From a virus, in IMG/VR virus record IMGVR_UViG_3300009183_000098, positions 1 to 62,836 of that record: a stretch of DNA of 62,836 bases; one strand, given 5' to 3'. This document shows, piece by piece, positions 1 through 8,620 of this stretch (position 1 is its first letter; the number at the start of each line of letters is the position of its first letter). A program made the position numbers and the translations under genes. The notes beneath the pieces are model-generated. The model saw nothing but the letters and a program-made list of their open reading frames with translations, was not told the origin of the DNA and ran no database searches.

Positions 1-1
1 G

Positions 2-61
2 CAAGTCATCGTGGAAAACACGGTAGCAAAAAGATTACAAGAACTCGCAGGAATCATTTAA
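2..61 (+). CDS. 3' end of an upstream gene, possibly prohead scaffold gp22
   Basis: Only the last 19 codons are inside the window, ending with TAA 20 nt before the gp23 start. The visible C-terminus (ending VAKRLQELAGII) is a charged, probably helical tail. In T4-like phages the gene directly upstream of gp23 is the prohead core scaffold gp22, which is strongly helical, so that is the likeliest identity. This rests on position alone; too little sequence is present to recognise the family. Confidence 0.4.
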   Translation, partial: QVIVENTVAKRLQELAGII

Positions 62-81
62 TTTTTAAGGAGATATAAATT

Positions 82-1656
82 ATGTCAGATGTATCAGAAT
101 TTATCAACGAAGCGGGTAGTGCACACAAGCACGTTATCGAACAAACCCGTAAATTAGCAGGTAAGTGGGAAGGTTCAGGCCTCCTAGAAGGATTGAAGGG
201 CTATGAAAAGCAGGCTATGTCCGTGATGCTTGAAAACCAAGCAACGCAGCTGCTCTCAGAAAACAGTAAGACGAACGCAGCTGGAACCAGTGGCGAAAAC
301 TGGGCCGGTGTTGCGCTTCCATTAGTTCGTAAGGTGTTCGGTTCAATTGCTGCAAAGAACTTCGTGTCTGTGCAACCAATGAACTTACCTGCTGGACTTG
401 TGTTCTACATGGACTTCAAGTATGGTTCAACATCAAACGGTCAAACATCAGGACAGTCACTTTATGGTAGTGCATCAAACAGTACATTTGGTGGATTTGG
501 TAACCAAGCAGCAGGTGGTTTATACGGCGCAGGCCGATTTGGTTATTCATTAAATGACCAAATTACGTCTTCATTAGCCATTGCCACTGCATCGGTGTCG
601 TTCTCGGATGTGAATTACAACCAAGATTATGTGGCAACAGGCAGTCTTCGTAAGTTCACGGTCAGTGCAGGAGTATTGCCAAATGCTGACTTCTTAGCAG
701 TTCGTACATTCGTTCCAAGTGGATCGGTTGCAGATTTTGCTTCAGCGGTTCTTCCAGAATTTACTAAATATGACGGCACCAATGTCACATTTATCGTAAC
801 TACCACTTCAAACGCAGTATTAAACAGTGTTACATTCACGAAACAACCTGTCGATACAGCACGTGGCGATTTCGAAGACCGCGACGGTGCAACAAACCTC
901 AACATTCCAGAAATTGATTTGGAACTTCGTTCGGAAACCATCGTTGCCAAGACACGTAAGTTGAAGGCAGTATGGTCACCAGAACTTGCACAAGACTTGA
1001 ACGCATATCATTCAGTGGACGCTGAAGCAGAACTCACTTCAATGTTAAGTGACTATGTTGCAATGGAAATTGACCTTGAAATTCTTGATATGTTAATTGG
1101 CGCTGCACCATCAACCACAACAGAATATTGGTCAGCAGAAATTGGTTCAGTCTGGAACGGAAGTGCATTTGCCGCAAGTTCCTTTACGGGAACGGCATGG
1201 ACCAACATGACCTGGTTCCAAACGCTTGGTCAGAAGATGCAGAAGGTAAGCAACAAGATTCATCAGCTCACGATGCGAGGCGGTGCTAACTTCGCAGTCG
1301 TATCACCAACGGTTGCAACAATTCTTGAAACCATCCCTGGCTTTGCAGCTGGAACCGATGGCGACAAGATGGAATTCGCAGCCGGTGTCACGAAGATTGG
1401 TTCTTTCCAGAACCGCTTCACTGTATACAAGAACCCATACATGACAGAAAATGTGATGTTGATGGGCTTCCGTGGTAACCAATTCTTGGAAACGGGTGCA
1501 GTGTACGCACCATACATTCCATTAATCATGACACCACTTGTGTACGACCCACAAAATTTTACTCCTCGTCGCGGCGTGATGACGCGCTACGCGAAGAAAG
1601 TGGTTCGTCCAGAATTTTTTGGAAAAATCTACATCGACAAGCTCAACCTCGTATAA
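82..1656 (+). CDS. 23: Major capsid protein, gp23-like
   Basis: 524 aa, the usual size for T4 gp23 (521 aa). It forms the hexameric shell of the head. The segment from about residue 76 (LPLVRKVFG, then VSVQPMNLPAGLVFYM) is the recognisable gp23 core, and the C-terminal part has the expected PYIPLIMTPLVYDPQNF-like stretch. T4 gp23 is cut by the prohead protease to remove about 65 residues; an acidic LLSE at residues 57-60 could be the corresponding site, which is inference. An AAGGAGATATAAAT leader gives a strong ribosome-binding site before ATG 82. A strong intrinsic terminator follows at 1684, suggesting a highly expressed, separately ended transcript. Confidence 0.95.
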   Translation: MSDVSEFINEAGSAHKHVIEQTRKLAGKWEGSGLLEGLKGYEKQAMSVMLENQATQLLSENSKTNAAGTSGENWAGVALPLVRKVFGSIAAKNFVSVQPMNLPAGLVFYMDFKYGSTSNGQTSGQSLYGSASNSTFGGFGNQAAGGLYGAGRFGYSLNDQITSSLAIATASVSFSDVNYNQDYVATGSLRKFTVSAGVLPNADFLAVRTFVPSGSVADFASAVLPEFTKYDGTNVTFIVTTTSNAVLNSVTFTKQPVDTARGDFEDRDGATNLNIPEIDLELRSETIVAKTRKLKAVWSPELAQDLNAYHSVDAEAELTSMLSDYVAMEIDLEILDMLIGAAPSTTTEYWSAEIGSVWNGSAFAASSFTGTAWTNMTWFQTLGQKMQKVSNKIHQLTMRGGANFAVVSPTVATILETIPGFAAGTDGDKMEFAAGVTKIGSFQNRFTVYKNPYMTENVMLMGFRGNQFLETGAVYAPYIPLIMTPLVYDPQNFTPRRGVMTRYAKKVVRPEFFGKIYIDKLNLV

Positions 1657-1683
1657 TAGATTTTGTAACACGATTAATAAATT

Positions 1684-1708
1684 GGGTGACCTTCGGGTCA
1701 CCCTTTTT
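1684..1708 (+). terminator. Intrinsic terminator with UUCG tetraloop after gp23
   Basis: A perfect 8-bp stem GGGTGACC/GGTCACCC (1684-1691 with 1696-1703) closes a TTCG loop and is followed by five T (1704-1708). C(UUCG)G tetraloop hairpins are characteristic of T4-type phages. It lies 28 nt after the gp23 stop and insulates gp23 from the endonuclease genes. Confidence 0.9.
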
Positions 1709-1743
1709 ATTGCCTAAAATTACGTGTTTGAAAAATTTATTTA

Positions 1744-1751
1744 TATTTATA
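1744..1751 (+). promoter_or_regulatory. Late-promoter-like TATTTATA motif
   Basis: TATTTATA 22 nt before the HNH gene start, after the gp23 terminator. It is one of a set of matching motifs in short intergenic gaps of this window; a weak 5-bp inverted repeat (TACGT 1721-1725 with ACGTA 1756-1760) flanks it. Confidence 0.45.
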
Positions 1752-1772
1752 TCTAACGTATGTGGAGGAGTT

Positions 1773-2579
1773 ATGACTGAATATAAATTAAATTGTATTA
1801 CATGCGGTAATGAAGTTTTTTATCTATCTAAAAAAGGTATGTTATCTGCCAAAAATAAAAATACTCCATGTCCACACTGTCGAGGAAAGTCTCCACGAAA
1901 TATCAATGTGGGGGTGACGCAATGGAGTAAACAATGCCCGTCATGTAAGAAGACCAAATACTACTCTAGTAAGAGAAATTATACACGGGCAATAAAAACA
2001 AATTCAAATTGCCCAAAATGCCACCCAGGGCCATCCAAAGAAACTATTACAAAAATAATATCCACATTAAAGACTAAAAAATATCCCAACAGAGCGTCGA
2101 ATAGTCAGTTGGGTAAGCATTTGACATTTTATAGAAAATGCCCATCATGTAATAAAGAAATAGGATATTTTTCACAATATTCGTTAGATCGAGCAAATAA
2201 ACAATCTTCTGTGTGTAACTCATGTTCCTGTAAGATATATAAAAAGTCATGGATATATGTTATAAAAGATGATCATATTAAAAAGATGGCTGCAAGTAAA
2301 GCAGGATATGATACTTATGAATCTTATATGAACGACTTGGGTGCCCGCAAAAAATATTATGCGGCGGTTAGAAAAATTACTCGGCAACAAGACATTAGTA
2401 TATTAGAAAATTATGATAAATTACGAGGATTGTGCGGGGTTGAGGGCGCATATCAATTAGACCATATTATTTCAGTATCGGTTGGATATGAACAAAGCAT
2501 TTCCCCCGAAATATTGGGTAGCATATCTAATTTACAGATAATTCCGTGGAAGGATAACTTAATAAAATCTAATAAATAA
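1773..2579 (+). CDS. Free-standing HNH homing endonuclease with zinc-ribbon repeats
   Basis: 268 aa. A longer reading from 1686 would run through the gp23 terminator; ATG 1773 has an excellent GGAGGAG site 2 nt upstream and is preferred. The N-terminal two-thirds contains at least four CxxC pairs (CITCGN, CPHC, CPSCKK, CPKC, CPSCNK, CNSC), which look like tandem zinc ribbons for DNA binding. The C-terminal 45 residues carry an HNH core: YQLDHIISVS, then SNLQIIPWKDNLIKSNK with the expected second Asn and final Lys. It sits between gp23 and gp13 with a second endonuclease gene behind it, the usual place for intergenic homing genes of T4-like phages. Target unknown. Confidence 0.85.
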   Translation: MTEYKLNCITCGNEVFYLSKKGMLSAKNKNTPCPHCRGKSPRNINVGVTQWSKQCPSCKKTKYYSSKRNYTRAIKTNSNCPKCHPGPSKETITKIISTLKTKKYPNRASNSQLGKHLTFYRKCPSCNKEIGYFSQYSLDRANKQSSVCNSCSCKIYKKSWIYVIKDDHIKKMAASKAGYDTYESYMNDLGARKKYYAAVRKITRQQDISILENYDKLRGLCGVEGAYQLDHIISVSVGYEQSISPEILGSISNLQIIPWKDNLIKSNK

Positions 2580-2600
2580 CGATTAGATAAAAGGTTTTGA

Positions 2601-2608
2601 TATTTATA
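2601..2608 (+). promoter_or_regulatory. Late-promoter-like TGATATTTATA motif
   Basis: TATTTATA preceded by TGA, 29 nt before the GIY-YIG gene. A 6-bp inverted repeat (ATTAGA 2582-2587, TCTAAT 2618-2623) brackets it; the right arm ends directly before the AGAGGG ribosome-binding site. This is a weaker version of the hairpin arrangement seen at 47047 and 50632. Confidence 0.5.
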
Positions 2609-2637
2609 GTATATGACTCTAATAGAGGGCTTGTAAT

Positions 2638-3402
2638 ATGGGTAATTTTTATGTGTATGTACATTTACGAGCAGACGGAACGCCTTTTTATGTAGGAAAG
2701 GGCAAAGGTAACCGTGGCCACGAATTAAAAACTTCTAGAAGAAATTCTTTCTGGGTAAATGTTGCTAAAAAAGAATATGGGGATATTACAAAAGTTCCCG
2801 TAGAATTAATATATACCAATTTAACCGAAGATATGGCGCATGAATTGGAAATATTGACCATAAAAAAATATGGAAGACGAAACAATAATACTGGTATACT
2901 AACAAATCTTACAGATGGTGGTGAGGGGACTTCTGGGATAATAAGATCGGCAGAATATAGTCAGAATATTTCAAAAAGAATGTCGGGAAAAAATCACCCA
3001 TATTACAATAAAGTTGGACCTAACTTTGGTAAATCATGTTCTGAATTTACCAAACAAAAATTACGTGAAATTAATTTAGGTGATAAAAACCCTAACTTTG
3101 GAACGGTGCGAAGTTTAGAATCAAGAGTAAAAACTAGGCAGTCAAACATTAAAACTAACTCTGGTCGGTTAACAAAAAAACACAACGATAAAATGTCTAT
3201 GAGTCGGTCAGGTGGGAAAATTTATACAGTAATTTCTCCAAGTGGCCAAGAATTTACGTTTGTTAATCAAGCGTTATTTGCTAAAGAACATGACGTATCA
3301 CAACAATCATTGAGTAGGTTATTGAGAGGAGAACGTAAAAGTTATTTAGGTTGGACGGTAAAAGCTATAAATATTTCTGAGGAAAATCATGCAAAATCGT
3401 GA
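2638..3402 (+). CDS. GIY-YIG homing endonuclease with NUMOD3 and NUMOD1-type modules
   Basis: 254 aa. The catalytic domain is at the N-terminus: FYVYVHLRADGTPFYVGKGKGNR has the paired Tyr motifs (YVY, YVG) and the following Arg of GIY-YIG nucleases, and a Glu lies near residue 80 (HELEILTIKKYG). Two NUMOD3-like segments follow (KRMSGKNHPYYNK, REINLGDKNPNFGT). The C-terminus (VISPSGQEFTFVNQALFAKE, then SLSRLLRG) is a NUMOD1/IENR1-type helix-turn-helix. This architecture is typical of phage homing enzymes such as the T4 Seg family. The last 14 nt overlap the gp13 start, so the gene landed exactly against gp13 and the two may be translationally coupled. Confidence 0.92.
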   Translation: MGNFYVYVHLRADGTPFYVGKGKGNRGHELKTSRRNSFWVNVAKKEYGDITKVPVELIYTNLTEDMAHELEILTIKKYGRRNNNTGILTNLTDGGEGTSGIIRSAEYSQNISKRMSGKNHPYYNKVGPNFGKSCSEFTKQKLREINLGDKNPNFGTVRSLESRVKTRQSNIKTNSGRLTKKHNDKMSMSRSGGKIYTVISPSGQEFTFVNQALFAKEHDVSQQSLSRLLRGERKSYLGWTVKAINISEENHAKS

Positions 3403-4555
3403 ACCAATTATATTTGAAGAAAGTCCTGTAAATCCAGTTAATTTAACTGCGTTTGGGTTCTACGATTACGATGCGGAATTTCAAGCAGAAGCCCCACAAG
3501 TTGCTTCCTTTGTAGCAAGACGATTGGGATATCCTGTCGTAGATGTGGAACTTACCCACCGACAATTATATACCTGTCTAGAAGAAGCTATCACCACTTA
3601 TAGTAATCAAGTCAATCAATTTAATGCTCGGGAACACATGCTGTCATTACAAGGCATGAGTACATCTACGAATGTTACGCAACGAAATATTCTATCCACT
3701 CCACTCCCACAACTGGTAAAATTATCTGCTCAGTACGGCACAGAAGCAGACAGTGGTGGAAGTGTAACCGTAAAGAAGGGATTTGTTACTGCCTCTGCGT
3801 ATCAACAATCGTATGACCTCAAAACCTTATGGGCAGACCCAAAAGAAAGTGGGTCCGCAATTGAAATTCGTCGTATCTATCATCAGATGCCACCCGCAAT
3901 TGCACGATATTACGATCCATTTGCAACAACAGGTCTTGGATTAACAAATCTTATGAGTGAGTTTGGATTTGATGGATATTCTCCACCGGTAACTTTCGTG
4001 ATGATGCCTGCCTTCGAAGATTTACTACGTATTCAAGCAATTGAAATTAATGATATGATTCGTAAAAGTCAATATAGTTTCACGGTATCCAATAATATTA
4101 TACGATTTACACCAATTTTTACTAAAGACACAACCATCTGGTTTGATTATGTTGTGGTTAATGATAAACAAAGTGGAAACTCGTTATTACAATCGGGTTC
4201 AGAAAACAGTACGGTGTCCGATTTATCTAACATTCCATATGATAATATTCAATACAAGAATATCAATAGCATTGGACGAAATTGGGTATACCGTTATACA
4301 CTTGCCTTAGCAAAGGAAGTGTTGGGTAATATTCGTTCCAAATACGAAAATATTCCAATCCCCGATGCGCAAATACGAATGGATGGTGATACACTTCGTA
4401 GAGAATCTTCTCAAGAAAAGGATAACTTAATCAAAGAAATTCGGGAAACCTTAGAACAAACTGGTCATCAAGCACAGATGAAAAAACATATGGAAAACGC
4501 AGAAGCAATGCAGGCAATGTTCAAGTTCATTCCAGTACCTTTCTATATCTTATAA
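3389..4555 (+). CDS. 13: Neck protein, gp13-like
   Basis: 388 aa, longer than T4 gp13 (309 aa). In T4, gp13 and gp14 complete the head and form the neck that accepts the tail. The C-terminal third is the recognisable part: NWVYRYTLALAKEVLG, IRSKYENIPIPDAQIRMDG, then a charged helix (KEIRETLEQTGHQAQMKKH), all typical of gp13 from marine T4-like phages. The ATG at 3389 lies inside the 3' end of the GIY-YIG gene; GAGGAAAATC upstream supplies a ribosome-binding site. It is followed after 3 nt by the gp14-like gene, matching T4 gene order. Confidence 0.85.
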   Translation: MQNREPIIFEESPVNPVNLTAFGFYDYDAEFQAEAPQVASFVARRLGYPVVDVELTHRQLYTCLEEAITTYSNQVNQFNAREHMLSLQGMSTSTNVTQRNILSTPLPQLVKLSAQYGTEADSGGSVTVKKGFVTASAYQQSYDLKTLWADPKESGSAIEIRRIYHQMPPAIARYYDPFATTGLGLTNLMSEFGFDGYSPPVTFVMMPAFEDLLRIQAIEINDMIRKSQYSFTVSNNIIRFTPIFTKDTTIWFDYVVVNDKQSGNSLLQSGSENSTVSDLSNIPYDNIQYKNINSIGRNWVYRYTLALAKEVLGNIRSKYENIPIPDAQIRMDGDTLRRESSQEKDNLIKEIRETLEQTGHQAQMKKHMENAEAMQAMFKFIPVPFYIL

Positions 4556-4558
4556 TAT

Positions 4559-5017
4559 ATGCCAAGATTCGTATCAGAACGTGATTTTCTATTTTTTCAA
4601 CATATCAACCGAGAAGTTGTTGTTGATGTTGTTGATGTAGAAGTCATATTATATAAAATTATTCAAGATGTTGCCAATGTAAATATTTACGGGGAATCGG
4701 TTAGTAAAGCACGGTATCGTGGTATTAGTTTAAATGCATTAATAAAATATCCCAAAACGCAACCTGGGTCAGAAGGATTTGGATATGATACGACGCAGCC
4801 TGGCGTGGAGTTTCGATTTGTACGAAAATTACTACAAGACGTAGATGTATACCCAGAAGTTGGTGATATTATCCTATATAATGAAAATTATTACGAAATT
4901 GACAATACCAATGAAATTCAACTGATTGCGGGACGGCCAGATTACAATCACAATATCATTTGTGAAACACATTTGACTCGTAAAAGTAGTCTTAATATTG
5001 AGGAAACCCACACATGA
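4559..5017 (+). CDS. 14: Neck protein, gp14-like
   Basis: 152 aa, shorter than T4 gp14 (256 aa). It follows gp13 and overlaps the next gene by 4 nt (ATGA). The segment RFVRKLLQDVDVYPEVGDIILYNENYYEIDN is a beta-rich region like that of neck/head-closure proteins that plug the portal ring and join the tail. Identity is inferred from position and this segment; a generic head-tail connector is the alternative. Confidence 0.62.
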   Translation: MPRFVSERDFLFFQHINREVVVDVVDVEVILYKIIQDVANVNIYGESVSKARYRGISLNALIKYPKTQPGSEGFGYDTTQPGVEFRFVRKLLQDVDVYPEVGDIILYNENYYEIDNTNEIQLIAGRPDYNHNIICETHLTRKSSLNIEETHT

Positions 5018-5802
5018 GTACGCCTACATTTGACAGAAATCGTATTACAATGCCATCACGGTATAACCGTGGTATGGATAACAAAAATGTCACAGGCGTC
5101 AGTTCACCCGTGTCTGTGGGGTTATATACCGTTGACAACGCTATCTTAAAATATTTACAAACAAAGATTAAACCCGTAATAACTCAAGATGGTAAGCAAA
5201 TTCAAATTCCTGTCATCTATGGTAATCCAGAACGGTGGAAAAGTGCACAGCAAGACGGTAATATTCGTGATAAGAACGGAAAGATTCTATTACCTATTAT
5301 TATGATTAAACGCACTACCATGAAAAGAAATCAAATAGCATCTCCTGTGAACAAGTATCAACAATATACATTTAAGGCGGGATGGAATTCTAGAAATATT
5401 TACGATAAATTTACGGCACAAAATGGTATTACACCAAGTCAAATCTATCACACTACCATGATTCCAGATTATTATGACTTTACCTATGAAGCAATGATTT
5501 GGACAGAATATATGGAACAAATGAATGGTGTCGTTGAAAATATTTCATTTGAAAGTGATGAATATTGGGGAGAAGCAAACAATTATAAGTTTATCACCAA
5601 AATATCTCAGTTCGAACAATTGACGGACCTTCCTACAACAAATGATAGATTGGTTCGTAATAAATTTTCAATTGATGTGAAGGCATATATACTTCCGCAG
5701 AGTGCATTGGACAGAAACGGTAATAGAACAGCAACGACTCGGTTACAATATTCTCCAAAAAAAGTAGTATTTGACACAGAAATTCTTACGAATAATGTAT
5801 AA
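5014..5802 (+). CDS. 15: Tail sheath stabiliser/completion protein, gp15-like
   Basis: 262 aa, close to T4 gp15 (272 aa). gp15 forms the hexameric ring that ends the tail and binds the neck. Supporting features are IQIPVIYGNPERWKSAQQDG, the conserved LPIIMIKRTTMKRN strand and TMIPDYYDFTYEAMIWTEY, followed by the INKFSIDVKAYILP-like strand near the C-terminus. Order gp13-gp14-gp15 before gp18-gp19 agrees with T4. The start overlaps the gp14 stop (ATGA), implying coupled translation. Confidence 0.7.
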   Translation: MSTPTFDRNRITMPSRYNRGMDNKNVTGVSSPVSVGLYTVDNAILKYLQTKIKPVITQDGKQIQIPVIYGNPERWKSAQQDGNIRDKNGKILLPIIMIKRTTMKRNQIASPVNKYQQYTFKAGWNSRNIYDKFTAQNGITPSQIYHTTMIPDYYDFTYEAMIWTEYMEQMNGVVENISFESDEYWGEANNYKFITKISQFEQLTDLPTTNDRLVRNKFSIDVKAYILPQSALDRNGNRTATTRLQYSPKKVVFDTEILTNNV

Positions 5803-5827
5803 TAATAACTTTGGAAACGGTAGGTGA

Positions 5828-5835
5828 TATTTATT
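5828..5835 (+). promoter_or_regulatory. Late-promoter-like GATATTTATT motif
   Basis: TGATATTTATT in the 106-nt gap between the gp15-like gene and the small coiled-coil gene. It matches the recurrent motif except for the last base. Confidence 0.4.
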
Positions 5836-5908
5836 AATTAGATTATATAAGTTTCGATACGAAATTATATATGTATGATATATAACCGTTTTGTAAAATG
5901 AGGTAGGT

Positions 5909-6169
5909 ATGAAAAAAGTTACTGAGGCAGAATTATTAGAAATTCAAAAAATGCGGGAATCACTACTTGAAATTGTGGTTTCAATTGGAGAATTAACACT
6001 TAATAAATTTTTAATACAAACACAATTAGATAGTATTTCTGCAGATATTAATGCGCAGCAATCTGCGTTTATAGCTTTTAAAGAAAACGAAAGGGTTTTA
6101 TTTGAGAAGTTGCAACAGACATATGGAACTGGTAACATAGATATGGAAACCGGGGAAGTATCAGAATAA
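5909..6169 (+). CDS. Small coiled-coil protein, unknown function
   Basis: 86 aa, not recognised. Residues 1-75 show heptad-like spacing of Leu/Ile (LLEIQKMRESLLEIVV, LTLNKFLIQTQLDSI) and predict a long helical hairpin or coiled coil; the C-terminus is acidic (NIDMETGEVSE). It has its own upstream late motif and an AGGTAGGT ribosome-binding site and sits between the sheath stabiliser and sheath genes, so a virion or assembly role is plausible but not shown. Confidence 0.7.
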   Translation: MKKVTEAELLEIQKMRESLLEIVVSIGELTLNKFLIQTQLDSISADINAQQSAFIAFKENERVLFEKLQQTYGTGNIDMETGEVSE

Positions 6170-6192
6170 TATAACCCATTTGGAGGATTCGT

Positions 6193-8538
6193 ATGGCAAA
6201 TGAAAGAATTGTTTCCCCTGGCGTATTTACCAGAGAAAGGGATCTAAGTTTCCTAACTCAAGGTATTAGTGAAATCGGGGCGGCATTTATTGGACCAACA
6301 CCAAAAGGTCCAGCGTTTATCCCGGCCATAGTACGTGGTCAACAAGAATATGTTACCCGTTTTGGTGAAGCAGACACCAATCATTACACGGGATTGTCGG
6401 CAAAAAATTATCTCCGTGAATCTGGTGTGGCAACGGTGGTTCGTGTACTAGGAACTACCGGATATGACCCGACTACTACGAAGTCGGTAGTAATTTACGC
6501 AACAGGTTCGGCAGGTAGAAAAGTATATGCAGTATTACATCCTAGTAGTACAGGAAATACACTTACAAATGCATCGGCATCGGGAACTACCAGTAGTTTT
6601 AGTTTAGTAGTATCTGCTTCAGGCGGCACCAACATCAGTGCAAGTTCACTGAGTCCAACTGAGGGATCGTCCAACGCATTCCAAGATTATTTTGCTTCGA
6701 CGCCCAGTACAACAAAAAATTCATATATCTATGCAATTTTTCCTGAAGCAGTATCCGCTTCCCTTGGAACTAGCATTACATTCCAAGCAGTAACATCAAG
6801 TACCGCATTGAATTTTAACGGAGCAACCTATGGTAATTACAACCATGCGCACACCCCGTGGATTCAATCACAAACATTGGGTGGCAGTAAATTAGACCTA
6901 TTTAAGATTCATACACTCAGCGATGGCAATTCTTCAAACAAAGAAATTAAAGTATCATTTGCAAACATGAAGCCAAGTGGTGATACTGAATATAATTTTG
7001 GTACCTTTACGATGTTCGTTCGTCGCTATGATGATACGGATGCACGGTCAGAGGTATTAGAACAGTTTGATAATGTAAACCTTGATCCAGATAGTCCAAA
7101 TTATATTGCACGGTTAATTGGTAATAGTGCACCAACCGAAGATACCGTAACAGGTGAAATGTATTATCAAGGTGATTTCCCGAATAACTCACAGTATATT
7201 TGGGTGGAAATGACAGACACGCAGATTCCAGAAACAGCACTTCCATTTGGATTTGCGGCATATGAATCTACTATTTCCGCAGCATCAACAGAATTAACGG
7301 CTCCCGATTATGTAACAAGTCGTTGGCTTAACGGTGCAGTTGAAGGATACACCACTCAATCAATCGACAAGAAATACTATTACGGTTGGAATTTTGATGC
7401 AGGGAATGAAACTAATAATTCTTACCTTGGACCAATTCCATCGGGGTCAGTTACCATTGGCACGGCATTTACACTTGAAACATTGGTAGAAGTACCAAAG
7501 AGTACGGCACCGCTCTCGGCATCAATCTCATTGACGGATGCAGATAGTTTCATCTATCGTAAGTTCTCAGTGGCATTCCAAGGCGGATTTGATGGATTAA
7601 ATCCTGCACGTGACATTAATATGGGTGGCGATATCGTTGCTACCAATAGTCAAGGATTTAACCTATCTACGTCAGTATCGGCCGGATCGGTGTCCTACAA
7701 GAAAGCATTGGATGCCATCAGTAATCCCGACCAGTTTGACTTTAACTTGTTAGTACTTCCTGGTGTAATTTATGAACTACATTCATATGTTGCAACCTAT
7801 GCACTAACATTGTGTGAAGATCGTGGTGATGCATTCTATATCATGGATACCACACAATTAACGGCAACACTGGCAACTGCAACGGCAAAGGCTGGTGAAA
7901 TTGATAGTAATTACGCGGCCACGTACTATCCGTGGTTACGAGTCGTTGATACGAATACCAACAAGTTAATTTGGGTTCCACCCTCGGTGATTCTTCCAGA
8001 AATCTACGCTTACAACGACAATGTTGCAGCAGAATGGTTTGCTCCTGCTGGATTAAATCGCGGCGGTATTGCAAGTGCAGTTGGTGTCAAGGTTCGCTTA
8101 CCACAAGCAAGTCGTGATACACTCTACGAAGGAAAAGTTAATCCAATCGCGCAGTTCCCGGGGCAAGGTATCTGTGTGTGGGGTCAGAAAACATTACAAC
8201 GCCGTTCATCAGCACTAGATCGTGTGAATGTCCGTCGTTTGTTAATCGCGGTGAAGAAGTATATTGCAAGTTCGGCACGATACCTTGTGTTCGAACAGAA
8301 TGTTGAAGCAACGCGAAATCGTTTCTTGAACATTATCAACCCATACCTCGCAAGTGTACAAGAACAATCTGGACTGTATGCTTTCCGTGTGGTTATGGAC
8401 GAAACAAACAATACACCTGATGTGATTGATAGAAACATCCTATACGGACAACTCTATCTACAACCCACAAGAACAGCAGAAGTTATTATTCTTGACTTCA
8501 ATGTTCTCCCAACAGGTGCAACGTTCCCAACCGCGTAA
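6193..8538 (+). CDS. 18: Contractile tail sheath protein, gp18-like
   Basis: 781 aa, larger than T4 gp18 (659 aa), with the extra length in the surface-exposed middle region. The N-terminus (ERIVSPGVFTRERDLSF, IGAAFIGPTPKGPAF) and the C-terminal assembly domain (RLPQASRDTLYEGKVNPIAQFPGQG, VWGQKTLQRRSSALDRVNVRR, LLIAVKKYI) are hallmark sheath sequences. It polymerises around the tube and contracts to drive injection. GGAGGATTC precedes the ATG. A strong stem-loop follows 8 nt after the stop. Confidence 0.96.
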   Translation: MANERIVSPGVFTRERDLSFLTQGISEIGAAFIGPTPKGPAFIPAIVRGQQEYVTRFGEADTNHYTGLSAKNYLRESGVATVVRVLGTTGYDPTTTKSVVIYATGSAGRKVYAVLHPSSTGNTLTNASASGTTSSFSLVVSASGGTNISASSLSPTEGSSNAFQDYFASTPSTTKNSYIYAIFPEAVSASLGTSITFQAVTSSTALNFNGATYGNYNHAHTPWIQSQTLGGSKLDLFKIHTLSDGNSSNKEIKVSFANMKPSGDTEYNFGTFTMFVRRYDDTDARSEVLEQFDNVNLDPDSPNYIARLIGNSAPTEDTVTGEMYYQGDFPNNSQYIWVEMTDTQIPETALPFGFAAYESTISAASTELTAPDYVTSRWLNGAVEGYTTQSIDKKYYYGWNFDAGNETNNSYLGPIPSGSVTIGTAFTLETLVEVPKSTAPLSASISLTDADSFIYRKFSVAFQGGFDGLNPARDINMGGDIVATNSQGFNLSTSVSAGSVSYKKALDAISNPDQFDFNLLVLPGVIYELHSYVATYALTLCEDRGDAFYIMDTTQLTATLATATAKAGEIDSNYAATYYPWLRVVDTNTNKLIWVPPSVILPEIYAYNDNVAAEWFAPAGLNRGGIASAVGVKVRLPQASRDTLYEGKVNPIAQFPGQGICVWGQKTLQRRSSALDRVNVRRLLIAVKKYIASSARYLVFEQNVEATRNRFLNIINPYLASVQEQSGLYAFRVVMDETNNTPDVIDRNILYGQLYLQPTRTAEVIILDFNVLPTGATFPTA

Positions 8539-8545
8539 TGAGATA

Positions 8546-8569
8546 GTGGGGGGAGGAAACTCCCCCCAC
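8546..8569 (+). terminator. GAAA-tetraloop stem-loop after gp18
   Basis: A perfect 10-bp stem GTGGGGGGAG/CTCCCCCCAC (8546-8555 with 8560-8569) closes a GAAA loop. The following sequence is A/T-rich but lacks an immediate T run, so it may attenuate transcription or protect the gp18 mRNA 3' end rather than terminate fully. Confidence 0.7.
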
Positions 8570-8586
8570 AAATTCAATTTTAACAC

Positions 8587-8594
8587 TATTTATG
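8587..8594 (+). promoter_or_regulatory. Late-promoter-like TATTTATG motif
   Basis: ACTATTTATG 26 nt before the gp19 start, just after the gp18 stem-loop, so it would restart transcription for the tube gene. Confidence 0.4.
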
Positions 8595-8620
8595 ATTAGA
8601 TATCCTTTCGGAGATTATAC

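Noticed and set aside
1686-1772. N-terminal extension of the HNH gene
   Set aside because: It would translate the gp23 terminator hairpin; ATG 1773 has a strong GGAGGAG site.
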